64,000 nucleotides of DNA, from assembly GCA_947474545.1 (NCBI GenBank), contig CANJJI010000004.1, forward strand, positions 1 through 64,000, in the 5' to 3' direction. Source of the DNA: Beijerinckiaceae bacterium. Its GTDB lineage: Bacteria > Pseudomonadota > Alphaproteobacteria > Rhizobiales > Beijerinckiaceae. This document shows, piece after piece, positions 39,842 to 49,939 of the stretch. Position 1 is the stretch's first letter; every line of letters starts with the position of its first letter. The notes beneath the pieces were generated by a model, which saw only the letters and a list, made by a program, of their open reading frames with translations, had not been told where the DNA came from and ran no database searches. A program made the position numbers and the translations under genes.

Positions 39842-40459
39842 CTATTTCAGCAGCACATAAATATCGACGGCGAGATTCGTATCATCGGAACCGATGGTTT
39901 CGTTGACGAATTCCTCAATCAATTCGTCGCGCGCCGAGAGGCCTTTCTCATCGAGATAGGCGGCAATCGCTTCATATGTCGATTCGATATCATCGTAGGC
40001 GCCGCGATGTTCAAATTTCAACGCCTGACCGCCGGGACTTTTGCCGGCGGTTACGCTGCCTGAAAATGTGGCTCCCGAACGGGGCTCTGCGGCCAGCGGC
40101 AACATGGCTTCATAGGTAAAGCCCTCGTCGTCGCTCTGAATGAAAACCGCAACAGGCTTGCCACCCACTTCCAGTTTCTCTTTTTCGGCTTCGGCGCGCA
40201 GGGTGACGAATGCGTCGGTGATGGCTTTGAATCCGTCGTCCCATTTGGCCTTTCCGCGGGCGACAAGTGCGGGGCGTTCGGGAACTTCGATAGGGACAAC
40301 TGTCGGAGCTTCCGGCTGAGCCGGTTCCGCCGGCGTTTCGGGAGCAGGTGTTTGGACGGGCGCGCTTTGCTGGGCTGACGCAGGGGAACTCACCGGCGCG
40401 GCGCATATTGCGCACAGCAGAGCCAAACCAGCCAGACGGAGGGCATTGGTCCAGAGCAT
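39842..40459 (-). CDS. Exported protein with GyrI-like (AraC effector-binding-like) domain
   Basis: Signal peptide and Pro-rich linker; KFEHRGAYDDIESTYEAIAAYLDEKGLSARDELIEEFVNE...DIYVLLK. Confidence 0.65.
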   Translation of the reverse strand: MLWTNALRLAGLALLCAICAAPVSSPASAQQSAPVQTPAPETPAEPAQPEAPTVVPIEVPERPALVARGKAKWDDGFKAITDAFVTLRAEAEKEKLEVGGKPVAVFIQSDDEGFTYEAMLPLAAEPRSGATFSGSVTAGKSPGGQALKFEHRGAYDDIESTYEAIAAYLDEKGLSARDELIEEFVNETIGSDDTNLAVDIYVLLK

Positions 40460-40601
40460 CAGAAAGTCTCCCGAAGCGGGTGATTCCCGCTGTTTTGATT
40501 ATAAGTAGGTTCCAGTGGCAAAAACAGGGCCAGATCGCCTCTGGCGCGATTTTGAGCCCGAAAGATTTGGGCCTGAGGACCAACAGGATTATAAGCAGCC
40601 C

Positions 40602-41489
40602 ATGACATCTGCCGCCGCCAACCCTCTTGCCAACAGGCCGTTCCTGAAAATGAACGGCATCGGTAATTCCATTGTTGTCCTCGACCTGCGCGGCAGCGCG
40701 CTGCAGGTGGGCGCTGTCGATGCGCGCGCCATCGGACGCGGCGAGGGGCTGGCCTATGATCAGATGATGGTGCTTTACGATCCGGTTTCGGCTGGGACTG
40801 CGGCAAGGATGAAGATATTCAATATTGACGGTTCGCTTTCCGGCGCCTGCGGGAATGGCACACGCTGCGTCGCCTGGGCGCTTATGCAACAAATGGCTGA
40901 CAAGCATATTGTTCTGGAAAGCGATGCGGGCCTGCTGGAATGTACGCGCGAGGGCCCTTGGCGGTTTACCGTCGACATGGGCGCGCCGCAGCTTGGGTGG
41001 GCTGATATTCCCTTGCGGGACGCCGTCGCCAATACTGTGCTAGTGACCCTGCCTGACCCGCCGCCGGGCGCGGAACTCTTGGACGGGTTTGGCGCGGTGA
41101 GTATGGGCAATCCTCACGCCGTGTTTTTTGTCGATGACATTGAAGCACATCACCTCGACCGGGTAGGACCGCTCATCGAGCATCACCCGATGTTTCCCCA
41201 ACGGGTAAATGTCTCGCTCGCGCACGTGGTTTCGCGCGATTACATCGATTTGAAAGTCTGGGAGCGCGGGACCGGGCTGACACTGGCCTGCGGCTCAGCC
41301 GCCTGCGCCACGCTGGTCGCTTCTGTGCGCCGGGATCTGTGCGGCCGCCGCGCCACCATCCGCCTGCCGGGTGGCGAACTGGTGATCGAATGGCGCGAAA
41401 GCGATGGCCATGTGCTGATGACCGGTGATGTTGAACTTGAATTCGAGGGGAAGTTCGACCCGTCGCTGTTTGCCGCAGCCAACGCATGA
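40602..41489 (+). CDS. dapF: Diaminopimelate epimerase
   Basis: FLKMNGIGNSIVVLD; GACGNGTRCVA; LACGSAACA. Confidence 0.95.
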   Translation: MTSAAANPLANRPFLKMNGIGNSIVVLDLRGSALQVGAVDARAIGRGEGLAYDQMMVLYDPVSAGTAARMKIFNIDGSLSGACGNGTRCVAWALMQQMADKHIVLESDAGLLECTREGPWRFTVDMGAPQLGWADIPLRDAVANTVLVTLPDPPPGAELLDGFGAVSMGNPHAVFFVDDIEAHHLDRVGPLIEHHPMFPQRVNVSLAHVVSRDYIDLKVWERGTGLTLACGSAACATLVASVRRDLCGRRATIRLPGGELVIEWRESDGHVLMTGDVELEFEGKFDPSLFAAANA

Positions 41490-42784
41490 GTCCCGGAAAT
41501 ACTATCGAGGTCATGACCTTCGGCTGTCGGCTTAACACGATTGAATCCGAGGCCATGCGGCGCGCGGCTATCGAAGCGGGTCACGAGGATATGGTCATCG
41601 TGAATACCTGCGCGGTGACGCAGGAGGCCGTGCGGCAAGCGCGGCAATCGATCCGGCGCATCGCGCGCGAAAAGCCCGGCGCGAAAATCGTCGTCACGGG
41701 CTGCGCGGCGCAAATCGATCCGGCGATGTTCGCGGATATGCCGGAGGTTGCGCGGATCATCGGCAATGCGGACAAGGCCAAAGCGGCAAGCTGGCGGCCG
41801 CTGGATTTTGCCGATGATCTCGCCCCGCGTGTGCGCGTCAACGACATTATGGCGTTGACGGAAACCGCCCACCATTTTGTGGCCAGCGAGGGCGTGGATT
41901 CGGTCGAGGGGCATACCCGCGCCTTCGTGGAGGTGCAGAATGGTTGCGATCACCGCTGCACGTTCTGCATCATTCCCTATGGTCGGGGACCTTCGCGTTC
42001 TGCGCCTGCGGGGGAAGTGGTGCAGCAGGTCCGGAAACTGGCGGACAATGGCTACAAGGAAATCGTACTCACTGGAGTCGATATTACCTCATGGGGCCAC
42101 GATCTGCCGGGCGCGCCGAAATTCGGCCGGCTGGTGAAATCCATTCTCACACATGTTCCAGAACTTGTGAGGCTGCGGATTTCGTCACTCGATTGCATCG
42201 AGGCTGACGACGACCTTTGGGATTGCATCGCCAATGAAAAACGTCTGATGCCGCATCTGCATCTGTCGCTGCAAGCGGGGGACGATCTCATTCTCAAGCG
42301 CATGAAGCGCCGCCACCTGCACGACGACGCTATCAGATTTTGTGAGGAAGCGCGCAGGCTCCGGCCTGAGATGATTTTCGGAGCGGATATTATCGCTGGT
42401 TTCCCGACGGAAACTGAAGCGATGTTCGACCGCTCGCTGGATCTGGTGGATGATTGCGGCCTCACATTTCTGCACGTCTTCCCCTATTCGCCGCGTCCGG
42501 GAACACCGGCTGCGAAAATGCCGCAGGTTGCGCCGCATGAAATCAAGGCGCGCGCCAAGCGATTGCGCGACAGGGGCGCTTTGGCGCTTTCCGCACATCT
42601 CGACCGGCAGATTGGCAGAACATTGAAGCTGCTGACGGAAGCAGGGGGAATGGCGCGCAGCGAGGACTTTACTCCTGTTCGCCTTGCCGGTTTGGAGCGT
42701 GGCCAATTGGTCGATGCGACGATCACCCATCATGATGGGGCTGTGCTCTCCGCTGTTCCCGCGATAGCGAAAGCACTCACGTGA
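41486..42784 (+). CDS. mtaB: tRNA t6A37 methylthiotransferase MtaB
   Basis: GCRLNTIESEAMR; radical SAM CDHRCTFCIIPYGRG; 4-bp overlap with dapF. Confidence 0.95.
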   Translation: MSPGNTIEVMTFGCRLNTIESEAMRRAAIEAGHEDMVIVNTCAVTQEAVRQARQSIRRIAREKPGAKIVVTGCAAQIDPAMFADMPEVARIIGNADKAKAASWRPLDFADDLAPRVRVNDIMALTETAHHFVASEGVDSVEGHTRAFVEVQNGCDHRCTFCIIPYGRGPSRSAPAGEVVQQVRKLADNGYKEIVLTGVDITSWGHDLPGAPKFGRLVKSILTHVPELVRLRISSLDCIEADDDLWDCIANEKRLMPHLHLSLQAGDDLILKRMKRRHLHDDAIRFCEEARRLRPEMIFGADIIAGFPTETEAMFDRSLDLVDDCGLTFLHVFPYSPRPGTPAAKMPQVAPHEIKARAKRLRDRGALALSAHLDRQIGRTLKLLTEAGGMARSEDFTPVRLAGLERGQLVDATITHHDGAVLSAVPAIAKALT

Positions 42785-43542
42785 GCGCTTTTCTTTCCTC
42801 ACTGTCCTCACTGTGGATTTATACGCCGCTGGAATTTGCCGCAGCGCTGGCGATCGTGATGGCGGGCGGCATCGTACGGGGCTTTACGGGATTTGGTTCC
42901 GGCCTCGTGATGGTGCCGTTGCTGGCGTTACTCTGGGGTCCGGTTGAGGCGCTGGCGGCGATGGTGGGTCTTGGCAGCTTTGCGACATTGCAGCTGATTC
43001 CCCGGGCATTTCCCATGACGAACTGGCGCGATGTCGGCCCGATGGTGGTGGGCTCGCTGGCTCTGACGCCGGTTGGTACAGTTCTGCTGATTTCGCTCGA
43101 TCCGGGCGTAGTGAAAAAAATCATCGCGGCGCTGGTGCTGATAGCGACGATCATTACCTTGCGTGGCTGGGTCTATCGCGGGCCGCGCGGGATCGTGCCG
43201 GGATTTATATCGGGCGGATTGACCGGGCTGATCAATGGCGTGGCGGGCGTGGGCGGGCCGGCGACCGTGCTCTATCTGATGGCGTTGCCGGACAAGCCTG
43301 AGACGCACCGTGCCAATATTGTTTCGGCGATGGCGTTCGTGACAATCGCGGTGTTTGTTTCGATGATTGTCGCCGGGGCGGTCAGCGCCCGGGCGGTGAC
43401 GCATATCATCGTGTTTTTTATACCTTCTTTCCTCTCGATCCGGATTGGCGTAAAGATGTTTCACGTCCTGCCGTCCCGGTTGTTCAAGATCATCGTGCTG
43501 TGGTTCCTGATTGCGATCAGCCTCACGATACTCGTGGCGTGA
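42781..43542 (+). CDS. TauE/SafE family sulfite exporter-like permease
   Basis: Multi-TM; GFTGFGSGLVMVPLLALLWGPVEA. Confidence 0.9.
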   Translation: MSAFLSSLSSLWIYTPLEFAAALAIVMAGGIVRGFTGFGSGLVMVPLLALLWGPVEALAAMVGLGSFATLQLIPRAFPMTNWRDVGPMVVGSLALTPVGTVLLISLDPGVVKKIIAALVLIATIITLRGWVYRGPRGIVPGFISGGLTGLINGVAGVGGPATVLYLMALPDKPETHRANIVSAMAFVTIAVFVSMIVAGAVSARAVTHIIVFFIPSFLSIRIGVKMFHVLPSRLFKIIVLWFLIAISLTILVA

Positions 43543-43663
43543 TCGGCAAACGCGAACAAGTCGCCAAATTTCACCCCTATTCCCAAAGTGGTTCTCCGCG
43601 ATATGCTGTGTAGGTGAATAAGCGGTTCGCCCCTGCGATTCGCGACACCTGAACGGAGATTCC

Positions 43664-43975
43664 GTGATGAAAAGTCTGTCCTTCGCAATGCCCTTCGCAC
43701 TCGCGATTTCGCTCGCGGCAAGCAGCGTCTTTGCTCAGTCACCTGCTCCTGCGCCAAGCGCGCCTGCGGCCCCTGCAGCTGCTGCCCCTGCGCCGACCTG
43801 CACGGCAAGCGCGACCGAGAAAAAACTCGCGGGCGCGGCCAAAAACAGTTTTATGAAAAAGTGCCAGACGGATGCGGCGACATCGTGCAACAATCAGGCG
43901 ACCGAGCGCAAAATTTTCGGCGCGGCCAAGGCCAGCTTCACCAAGAAATGCATTGCTGACGCCGTCGGCGCTTAA
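43664..43975 (+). CDS. PsiF repeat-containing secreted protein
   Basis: Signal peptide, Ala/Pro linker, two C-x(n)-KKC repeats (ATEKKLAGAAKNSFMKKC; ATERKIFGAAKASFTKKC). Confidence 0.8.
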   Translation: MMKSLSFAMPFALAISLAASSVFAQSPAPAPSAPAAPAAAAPAPTCTASATEKKLAGAAKNSFMKKCQTDAATSCNNQATERKIFGAAKASFTKKCIADAVGA

Positions 43976-43987
43976 AATCCCGCGAAT

Positions 43988-44749
43988 TCACAATGCGCTG
44001 GCCGGCTCATCCCCGGCCGGTTTTTTCATGTCGATATGACGGGCCGTTTCGTCCTGCGCGCGCCAGCCGCAGGCGTGGAGCAGCGCTTTCATGTGATCGG
44101 GCACAGGCGCGCTGACACGCACCGGCTCGCCATTTTTGGACATGGGCACGACGATCTCGCGGGCCAGCAATTGCAGCCGCACCAAGCTATCACGGGCTGC
44201 GCTGCCGTAGATGTTGTCTCCGGCAATGGGAAAGCCTGAAGACGCCGAATGTACGCGTAATTGATGGGTGCGTCCGCTCAAGGGTGTATATTCGAGCCAG
44301 GCAATGGATTTCCCTTCGCCATCGAGGCCGCGTCCCAGCACACGCCAGCGGGTTTGCGAGGGCAGGCCCATGGGATCGTGCTGCATCCACCAGCCGCGAT
44401 TGGCGTCCTTGCGGCCCAGAGGCATGTCGATCAAGCCTTCGTCCGCCGCAGGCCCGTCTTCAACGACCGCCCAATAGGTCTTGCTGACAAGCTGTTCCTT
44501 GAACAGTTTTCCGAGCCGTTCCAAGGCTTTGTGATGTCGTCCCAGGACCAGACAGCCGGAGGTTTCGCGATCCAGCCGGTGGGCGAGGTGCGGTACGCGC
44601 GGCAGCCCGAACGCCAGGACATAGAAATAGTCCTCAAGGTTCTCGCCCCCCTTAGGCCCGCGATGGACGGCGATCCCCGCAGGCTTGTCGATGACGAGCA
44701 TCATTCCATCGCGATAGAGTATTCGGCCAAGAAGGTCTTCGGATTTCAT
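43988..44749 (-). CDS. RluA-family RNA pseudouridine synthase
   Basis: HRLDRETSGCLVLGR; GRTHQLRVH. Confidence 0.93.
   Translation of the reverse strand: MKSEDLLGRILYRDGMMLVIDKPAGIAVHRGPKGGENLEDYFYVLAFGLPRVPHLAHRLDRETSGCLVLGRHHKALERLGKLFKEQLVSKTYWAVVEDGPAADEGLIDMPLGRKDANRGWWMQHDPMGLPSQTRWRVLGRGLDGEGKSIAWLEYTPLSGRTHQLRVHSASSGFPIAGDNIYGSAARDSLVRLQLLAREIVVPMSKNGEPVRVSAPVPDHMKALLHACGWRAQDETARHIDMKKPAGDEPASAL
43999..44026 (+). terminator. Rho-independent terminator for the PsiF-like gene
   Basis: CTGGCCGG/CCGGCCGG stem followed by TTTTTT. Confidence 0.7.
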
Positions 44750-44892
44750 CTGTTATCTTTCGGTCTGCCGGATTAGAGGCTATCGAAGGATCGGACCGAT
44801 TGGTCAAGCGCGTATCGATTCTATGGGGTGGGGAGCCGGTAACGCGAGAATCCAGTCCGGGTTTAGCGCGTAAAGCTCCAGAGCGAATATTT

Positions 44893-45912
44893 ATGGCTGA
44901 TAAAGAGAGCAAGAAACCTGGCCTGCTGGGCCGCCTGTTCGGGCGAAGCGAGGCTGCGCCAGCTGTTGCTGCGACCCATTCACCCGAGCCCAAGCGCAGC
45001 TGGTGGCAGCGGCTGCGCGAGGGTCTTTCGCGTTCCTCTTCGGCGCTGACACAGGGTATCAGCGACATTTTCACCAAGCGAAAGCTGGATGCAGGTACGC
45101 TCGAGGAACTGGAAGACATATTGATCCAGGCCGATCTCGGTCTCGCTGCTTCGACCCGCATCGCCGCAGCTGTGGGCAAGGACCGTTATGACAAGCAGAT
45201 CACGCCGGAAGAAGTCAGCGCCATTCTCGCCGCCGAAGTGGAAAAGGTGCTTGAGCCGGTTGCAAAGCCCTTGGTGATCGACACGGAGAAAAAGCCGTTT
45301 GTCATTCTCGTGGTCGGGGTGAATGGTTCCGGCAAGACGACCACAATTGGCAAGCTGGCATCTGTTTTTTCCGGTGAAGGGCACAAGGTGATGCTGGCGG
45401 CGGGCGATACGTTCCGTGCAGCGGCAATCCAGCAATTGCAGATCTGGGGCCAGCGCACGGGCGCGGCTGTCATCGCCAGGGATCAGGGTTCGGATGCGGC
45501 GAGCCTCGCCTTCGAGGCGATTGAAGCAGCGAAAAAAGACGGCGCTGACGTTCTCATCATGGATACAGCTGGACGGTTGCAGAACCGGGCCGAACTGATG
45601 GCGGAATTGGAAAAAATCGTCCGCGTCATGAAAAAGGTCGATGCGGAAGCGCCCCATGCGGTGTTGCTCGTGCTTGACGCCACCGTGGGCCAGAATGCGC
45701 TGAACCAGGTGGAGATCTTTGGCCGGGTAGCCGGGGTGACGGGTCTTGTCATGACCAAGCTCGACGGCACTGCCCGGGGCGGGATTCTGGTCGCAATCGC
45801 CGACAAATTTGCACTGCCGGTGCATTTCATCGGCGTGGGCGAAGGTGTGGACGATCTGGAAGCTTTCGAAGCGCGCGATTTCGCACATGCAATTGCTGGA
45901 ATCAGCCGGTAA
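44893..45912 (+). CDS. ftsY: Signal recognition particle receptor FtsY
   Basis: GVNGSGKTTTIGKLA; DTAGRLQNRAELM; TKLDGTARGG. Confidence 0.97.
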   Translation: MADKESKKPGLLGRLFGRSEAAPAVAATHSPEPKRSWWQRLREGLSRSSSALTQGISDIFTKRKLDAGTLEELEDILIQADLGLAASTRIAAAVGKDRYDKQITPEEVSAILAAEVEKVLEPVAKPLVIDTEKKPFVILVVGVNGSGKTTTIGKLASVFSGEGHKVMLAAGDTFRAAAIQQLQIWGQRTGAAVIARDQGSDAASLAFEAIEAAKKDGADVLIMDTAGRLQNRAELMAELEKIVRVMKKVDAEAPHAVLLVLDATVGQNALNQVEIFGRVAGVTGLVMTKLDGTARGGILVAIADKFALPVHFIGVGEGVDDLEAFEARDFAHAIAGISR

Positions 45913-45919
45913 CAAGTGT

Positions 45920-46012
45920 GTCATCCCAGAAATCGTGCAACGATTATCCCGGATCGATTGGTGCTAGAAGGTCGACGCGATCCCGGCTCTCGCTACGCTC
46001 GGCCGGGATGAC
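45920..46012. repeat. REP/BIME-like composite palindromic repeat
   Basis: GTCATCCCAG...ATCCCGGATCG...GCGATCCCGGCTC...GGCCGGGATGAC. Confidence 0.75.
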
Positions 46013-46045
46013 AGCATTACGAGAGTCAGCACAGGATCAAGACGT

Positions 46046-46672
46046 ATGGACGCCAAAGTAGACCCTCAAACCAGCACAGCCAGCGAAGTGCGCAGGCCGA
46101 AGGTCAATCCATTGCTCAAACTGGTGCTGGAAATGGGGCCGCTGGTTGCGTTCTTCATCACCAATTCGAAGTTTGGGATTTTTCCGGCCACCGGTGTGCT
46201 GATGGCCTGTGTCGTGGCGGCGCTGATCGTTTCTTACGTGCTGACCAAACATTGGCCCATCATGCCCGTCGTCACTTGCGTGGCTGTGCTGTTCTTTGGC
46301 GGCCTGACGTTTTTCTTTCACGACGACCTGTTCATCAAACTCAAACCTACGATCGTCAACGCGCTGTTCGGCAGCGTCTTGCTGGGTGCGCTTTATATGG
46401 GCAAGCCCCTGCTGCCGATCGTTCTCGACAGTGTGATGAACCTGACCGAAGAAGGCTGGAAAAAACTCACCCTGCGCTGGGGCATATTCTTTTTCGTTCT
46501 CGCAATTTTGAACGAAATTGTCTGGCGTACGCAAACCACGGATTTCTGGGTAAGCTTCAAGACGTTTGGCATCATGCCGCTGACGGTCGTCTTCGCGCTG
46601 TCGCAGGTCGGGTTGATCATGAAGCATGAGTTGAAGGAAGAAGAAGCCGCGAAGGCGCCGGAGCATTTTTGA
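46046..46672 (+). CDS. ispZ: Septation protein IspZ/YciB
   Basis: Multi-TM; LLKLVLEMGPLVAFFITNSKFGIFPATG; NEIVWRTQTTDFWVSFKTFGIMPLT. Confidence 0.93.
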   Translation: MDAKVDPQTSTASEVRRPKVNPLLKLVLEMGPLVAFFITNSKFGIFPATGVLMACVVAALIVSYVLTKHWPIMPVVTCVAVLFFGGLTFFFHDDLFIKLKPTIVNALFGSVLLGALYMGKPLLPIVLDSVMNLTEEGWKKLTLRWGIFFFVLAILNEIVWRTQTTDFWVSFKTFGIMPLTVVFALSQVGLIMKHELKEEEAAKAPEHF

Positions 46673-46679
46673 AGGCGTA

Positions 46680-47273
46680 TTACTTCAACGCCTTTTCTAT
46701 CTCCGGCATCAGCATGCTCTTTAAGGTCAGCTCTGAAATCGGCCCGATGAATTTGTAGGCTATTGTGCCGTCGCGCTTCACAACAAAGGTTTCGGGTACG
46801 CCATAGACGCCCCAGTCTATGCCGACGCGTCCCGAGCGGTCTGTGCCGATCAGCGCATAGGGATTGCCGAGCGAGTCGAGGAAGCGTTTGGCGTTTGCCG
46901 GTTCGTCCTTGTAGTTCAGGCCGGCGATGCGTACGCCCCTGGCTTTCAGCGTGTCATCTTTCGCCAGTTGCATCAGCAGGGGATGTTCATCTCGGCAGGG
47001 CGCGCACCAGCTGGCAAAGACGTTCACGAGCGTCACGCTGCCGCCTTTCAGATCGCCATGGGAAAAGCCTGGCAGGCTTGCACCCTCCAGCGGCGGCAGG
47101 GTGAAGGCGGGGACAGCCCGGCCTATTAGTGCTGAGGGAACTTTTGCCGCGTCCTTGCCGAGCTGGGTCAGGAATAAAAAGGCCAGCGCCAGAAATATCG
47201 TGAGCGGCACGAGCGCCAGCAGGAGGCGGCGCGCCTTGCCCGGCTTTTCGATTGGGTTGCTTGAGTCACTCAT
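46680..47273 (-). CDS. ccmG: DsbE/CcmG thiol:disulfide interchange protein
   Basis: FASWCAPCRDEHP; VYGVPETFVV. Confidence 0.95.
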   Translation of the reverse strand: MSDSSNPIEKPGKARRLLLALVPLTIFLALAFLFLTQLGKDAAKVPSALIGRAVPAFTLPPLEGASLPGFSHGDLKGGSVTLVNVFASWCAPCRDEHPLLMQLAKDDTLKARGVRIAGLNYKDEPANAKRFLDSLGNPYALIGTDRSGRVGIDWGVYGVPETFVVKRDGTIAYKFIGPISELTLKSMLMPEIEKALK

Positions 47274-47419
47274 GCGTCCTCGCCGCCGTCACGCGGTGGA
47301 AATTTGTCCAGCGCCCGGCGCAGTGAAGCGTATTCCCGGGTGATCGCGCCAATCATTAAGGCGACGACAACGAAAGTGAGGCCATAGGCCGCGAGGATGA
47401 AGACGGAATGGGTGCTCAT
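47270..47419 (-). CDS. ccmD: Heme exporter protein CcmD
   Basis: 49-aa ORF absent from track: MSTHSVFILAAYGLTFVVVALMIGAITREYASLRRALDKFPPRDGGEDA; ATGA overlaps with ccmC and ccmG. Confidence 0.88.
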   Translation of the reverse strand: MSTHSVFILAAYGLTFVVVALMIGAITREYASLRRALDKFPPRDGGEDA

Positions 47420-48177
47420 CTCGCGCTTTCGACGATCTCAGGCGAAGGGACCGGCGTTTCCCCCCGCGCCGCCATAATGGAGAGCCGCCGCAGGCGCCGC
47501 CGCAGGATTTCATTGCGCGTCGCCATCAGGTGTAACGTCAGAAAGAGCAGAGTGAATGCCAACGCCATCACGAGCAATGGCCAGAGCATGGAGGGATGGA
47601 TGGTCGGTCCTCCCATGCGGAAGACCGAGGCGGGCTGGTGCAGGGTCGACCACCAGTCGACGGAGAATTTGATAATGGGAAGATTGACTACGCCAACCAG
47701 TGTGAGGATGGCGGCGGCTCGTGCGGCCTGAGGCGGCTCTTCGATGGTCTGCCAGAGGGCGATCAGGCCGAGGTAGATGATAAACAGCACCAGAACTGAG
47801 GTGAGTCGGGCGTCCCACACCCACCAGGTTCCCCACATCGGCCTGCCCCAGAGAGAGCCGGTGACGAGACAAATGAAGGTGAAGGCCGCGCCGAGAGGGG
47901 CGGCCGCCTTCTGCGCCGCATCGGCAAGAGGGTGCCGCCAAACCAGAGTGCCGAGCGCTGAAAGCGTCATCACACCGTAGCAGAACATGGAGAGCCAGGC
48001 AGCGGGCACATGAATATACATGATCCGCACCGTCTCACCCTGCTGGTAATCTGCGGGCGAAGCAAAGAAAGCCCCCCAAAGGCCCAGTGCGAGTAAAAGC
48101 GCTGTGATGCCGCCGGTCCACGGGATGAGCGCATTGGCGAGGCGAAGAAAATTCGCCGGATTGGCATATTTCCACAT
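47416..48177 (-). CDS. ccmC: Heme ABC transporter permease CcmC
   Basis: Start trimmed to MWKYANPANFLRLAN; MYIHVPAAWLSM; WGRPMWGTWWVWDARLTSVLVL. Confidence 0.96.
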   Translation of the reverse strand: MWKYANPANFLRLANALIPWTGGITALLLALGLWGAFFASPADYQQGETVRIMYIHVPAAWLSMFCYGVMTLSALGTLVWRHPLADAAQKAAAPLGAAFTFICLVTGSLWGRPMWGTWWVWDARLTSVLVLFIIYLGLIALWQTIEEPPQAARAAAILTLVGVVNLPIIKFSVDWWSTLHQPASVFRMGGPTIHPSMLWPLLVMALAFTLLFLTLHLMATRNEILRRRLRRLSIMAARGETPVPSPEIVESAR

Positions 48178-48418
48178 GGCGCAGATGTATTGCGCCGCCG
48201 CCGTGAAAGCAATTGCCGGAGATTTCCCAAGCCCCAAATGCCGCGAATGTGACTGCCTGGAAACCGGTAGGGGCATGCCGGGCAGGGGCTATGGCGAATG
48301 CGCCACACACACGCCCGGATTTTCTGTTCACTGCTTGTGGCGATTGCCGGATTTGTAGCAATCCAGTAATCGAAGTCTGATGAAATCTTGCCGGAGTTCG
48401 GCGAGTCCCGGGTGTTTT

Positions 48419-49915
48419 ATGCGTTTTTTGCTCCTGTTCCTGAGTCTGGCTCTGTCTGGCTGCAATTCCGCCAATCAGACGTCGCTTGTCACGCCAGATC
48501 TCGCGGATGTGCAGAGGATTGCCACCTCGCCGCGCGTCACGCAGGCGCTCGAATCCGATGTGTCGCGCCGTTACGGCGGCATATATCGGCACGAGCCAGC
48601 AGAAGCTCTGGTGCAGGCAACCCTGCAGGATTTAATTCGTGCGGCTGGCGTTCCCGATTTACCGCAAAGCGTTATCCTGCTGGATTCCCCGGTCTATAAC
48701 GCACTGGCGCTTCCCAATGGCCAGCTGTTTGTCACGCGGGGCATGTTGGCGCTGGCAAACGACAGGGCTGAACTGGCCGCAGCGCTGGCGCATGAACTCG
48801 GGCATGTCATCTCCCGCCATTCGGCCCAGCGCATTGTCGAACGCGCGCGGGCCAATGCGGATGTGCAGAACGTCGCGCGCATTTTCGGAGATCCCGATGT
48901 TGTCCGCGCAACTGCTGCCGCGCATCAGCAATCACTGGCCGCATTTTCCCGTGACAAGGAGCTGGAGGCGGATCGAATCGGCGTCGAATTGTTGAGCAAG
49001 GCGGGCTATGATCCTCATGCGGCGCTGCGTATCCTGCAGTCACTGGACAGAATGGGGACGTTTTACGCCAATCTGGCGCGGCTACAGCGCCGTCCCGCTT
49101 CACCACTTGCGACCCACCCGCCGACGCCCGAGCGGGTCGCCGCGACCCGCAAGTTGATCGAGGGCACCGGCAAGGCCAGTGGACGCACGGATCGCGAGCG
49201 TTATCTGGCGACAATTTCCGGTATTTCCTTTGGTGAAAGCGGGCGGGCCGGCTTTGTGCGCGGGCGATCATTTTTTCATCGCGGCATCAATATCGCGATC
49301 ACGATGCCCCAAGGCTATGTAGTGCAGGGATTTCCGGAAGCCGTCGGCGGCATCAAGCAGGGCGGGAAGACCGTCGTGATTTTCCGGCGCATGGCGGACG
49401 GAGTTGCGGGCGACCCGGAGGGGGCGCTGCGGCGGCTGTTTGCACGGAACGGACCGGAAGTCACAATCGGCCCGCTGCCTGCGGGGCAACAGGGCGCGAT
49501 GGCTTCAACCAATACGCCCAAAGGCAAATCCAAATTCGCCATCGTTGTTGTTGGTGGCCGGCCCTACCGGCTGTTCATAACCTCGACTGCGCCGGATGCG
49601 GCGTTTGACCGGGATTTTTCGGAAACGCTTGGCTCGCTGCGCACGCTTTCGCAGCAGGATGAACGGATCGCCCGCCCACTCAATTTGCGGATTGTAAGGG
49701 CGGAAGGGCCAGTCGCTCTGGGTCGCTACGCCGCACAAACAGGCGACGGCGAACATGGCGTAGATCTTTTGCTTGCTATCAATGGTTTGCGCAGCTCGTC
49801 CGATTTGCGGCCCGGCAGCCAGATCAAGGTGCTTGAGCCGGGCCAAGCGCCTGCCCTGCCTATTGCTCAGCCCTTTCCGGTAGAAGCTGTGGCAGCGGAG
49901 CCCGCCGCGCTGTGA
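48419..49915 (+). CDS. M48 family metalloprotease lipoprotein with C-terminal LysM-like segment
   Basis: Lipobox LALSGC; HELGHVISRH; start trimmed. Confidence 0.88.
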   Translation: MRFLLLFLSLALSGCNSANQTSLVTPDLADVQRIATSPRVTQALESDVSRRYGGIYRHEPAEALVQATLQDLIRAAGVPDLPQSVILLDSPVYNALALPNGQLFVTRGMLALANDRAELAAALAHELGHVISRHSAQRIVERARANADVQNVARIFGDPDVVRATAAAHQQSLAAFSRDKELEADRIGVELLSKAGYDPHAALRILQSLDRMGTFYANLARLQRRPASPLATHPPTPERVAATRKLIEGTGKASGRTDRERYLATISGISFGESGRAGFVRGRSFFHRGINIAITMPQGYVVQGFPEAVGGIKQGGKTVVIFRRMADGVAGDPEGALRRLFARNGPEVTIGPLPAGQQGAMASTNTPKGKSKFAIVVVGGRPYRLFITSTAPDAAFDRDFSETLGSLRTLSQQDERIARPLNLRIVRAEGPVALGRYAAQTGDGEHGVDLLLAINGLRSSSDLRPGSQIKVLEPGQAPALPIAQPFPVEAVAAEPAAL

Positions 49916-49939
49916 AGTTACTGCGGTTCCCCGTTTTGC

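Noticed and set aside
44980-45924. 314-aa minus-strand ORF opposite ftsY
   Set aside because: Antisense shadow of a well-supported FtsY; no recognisable domain
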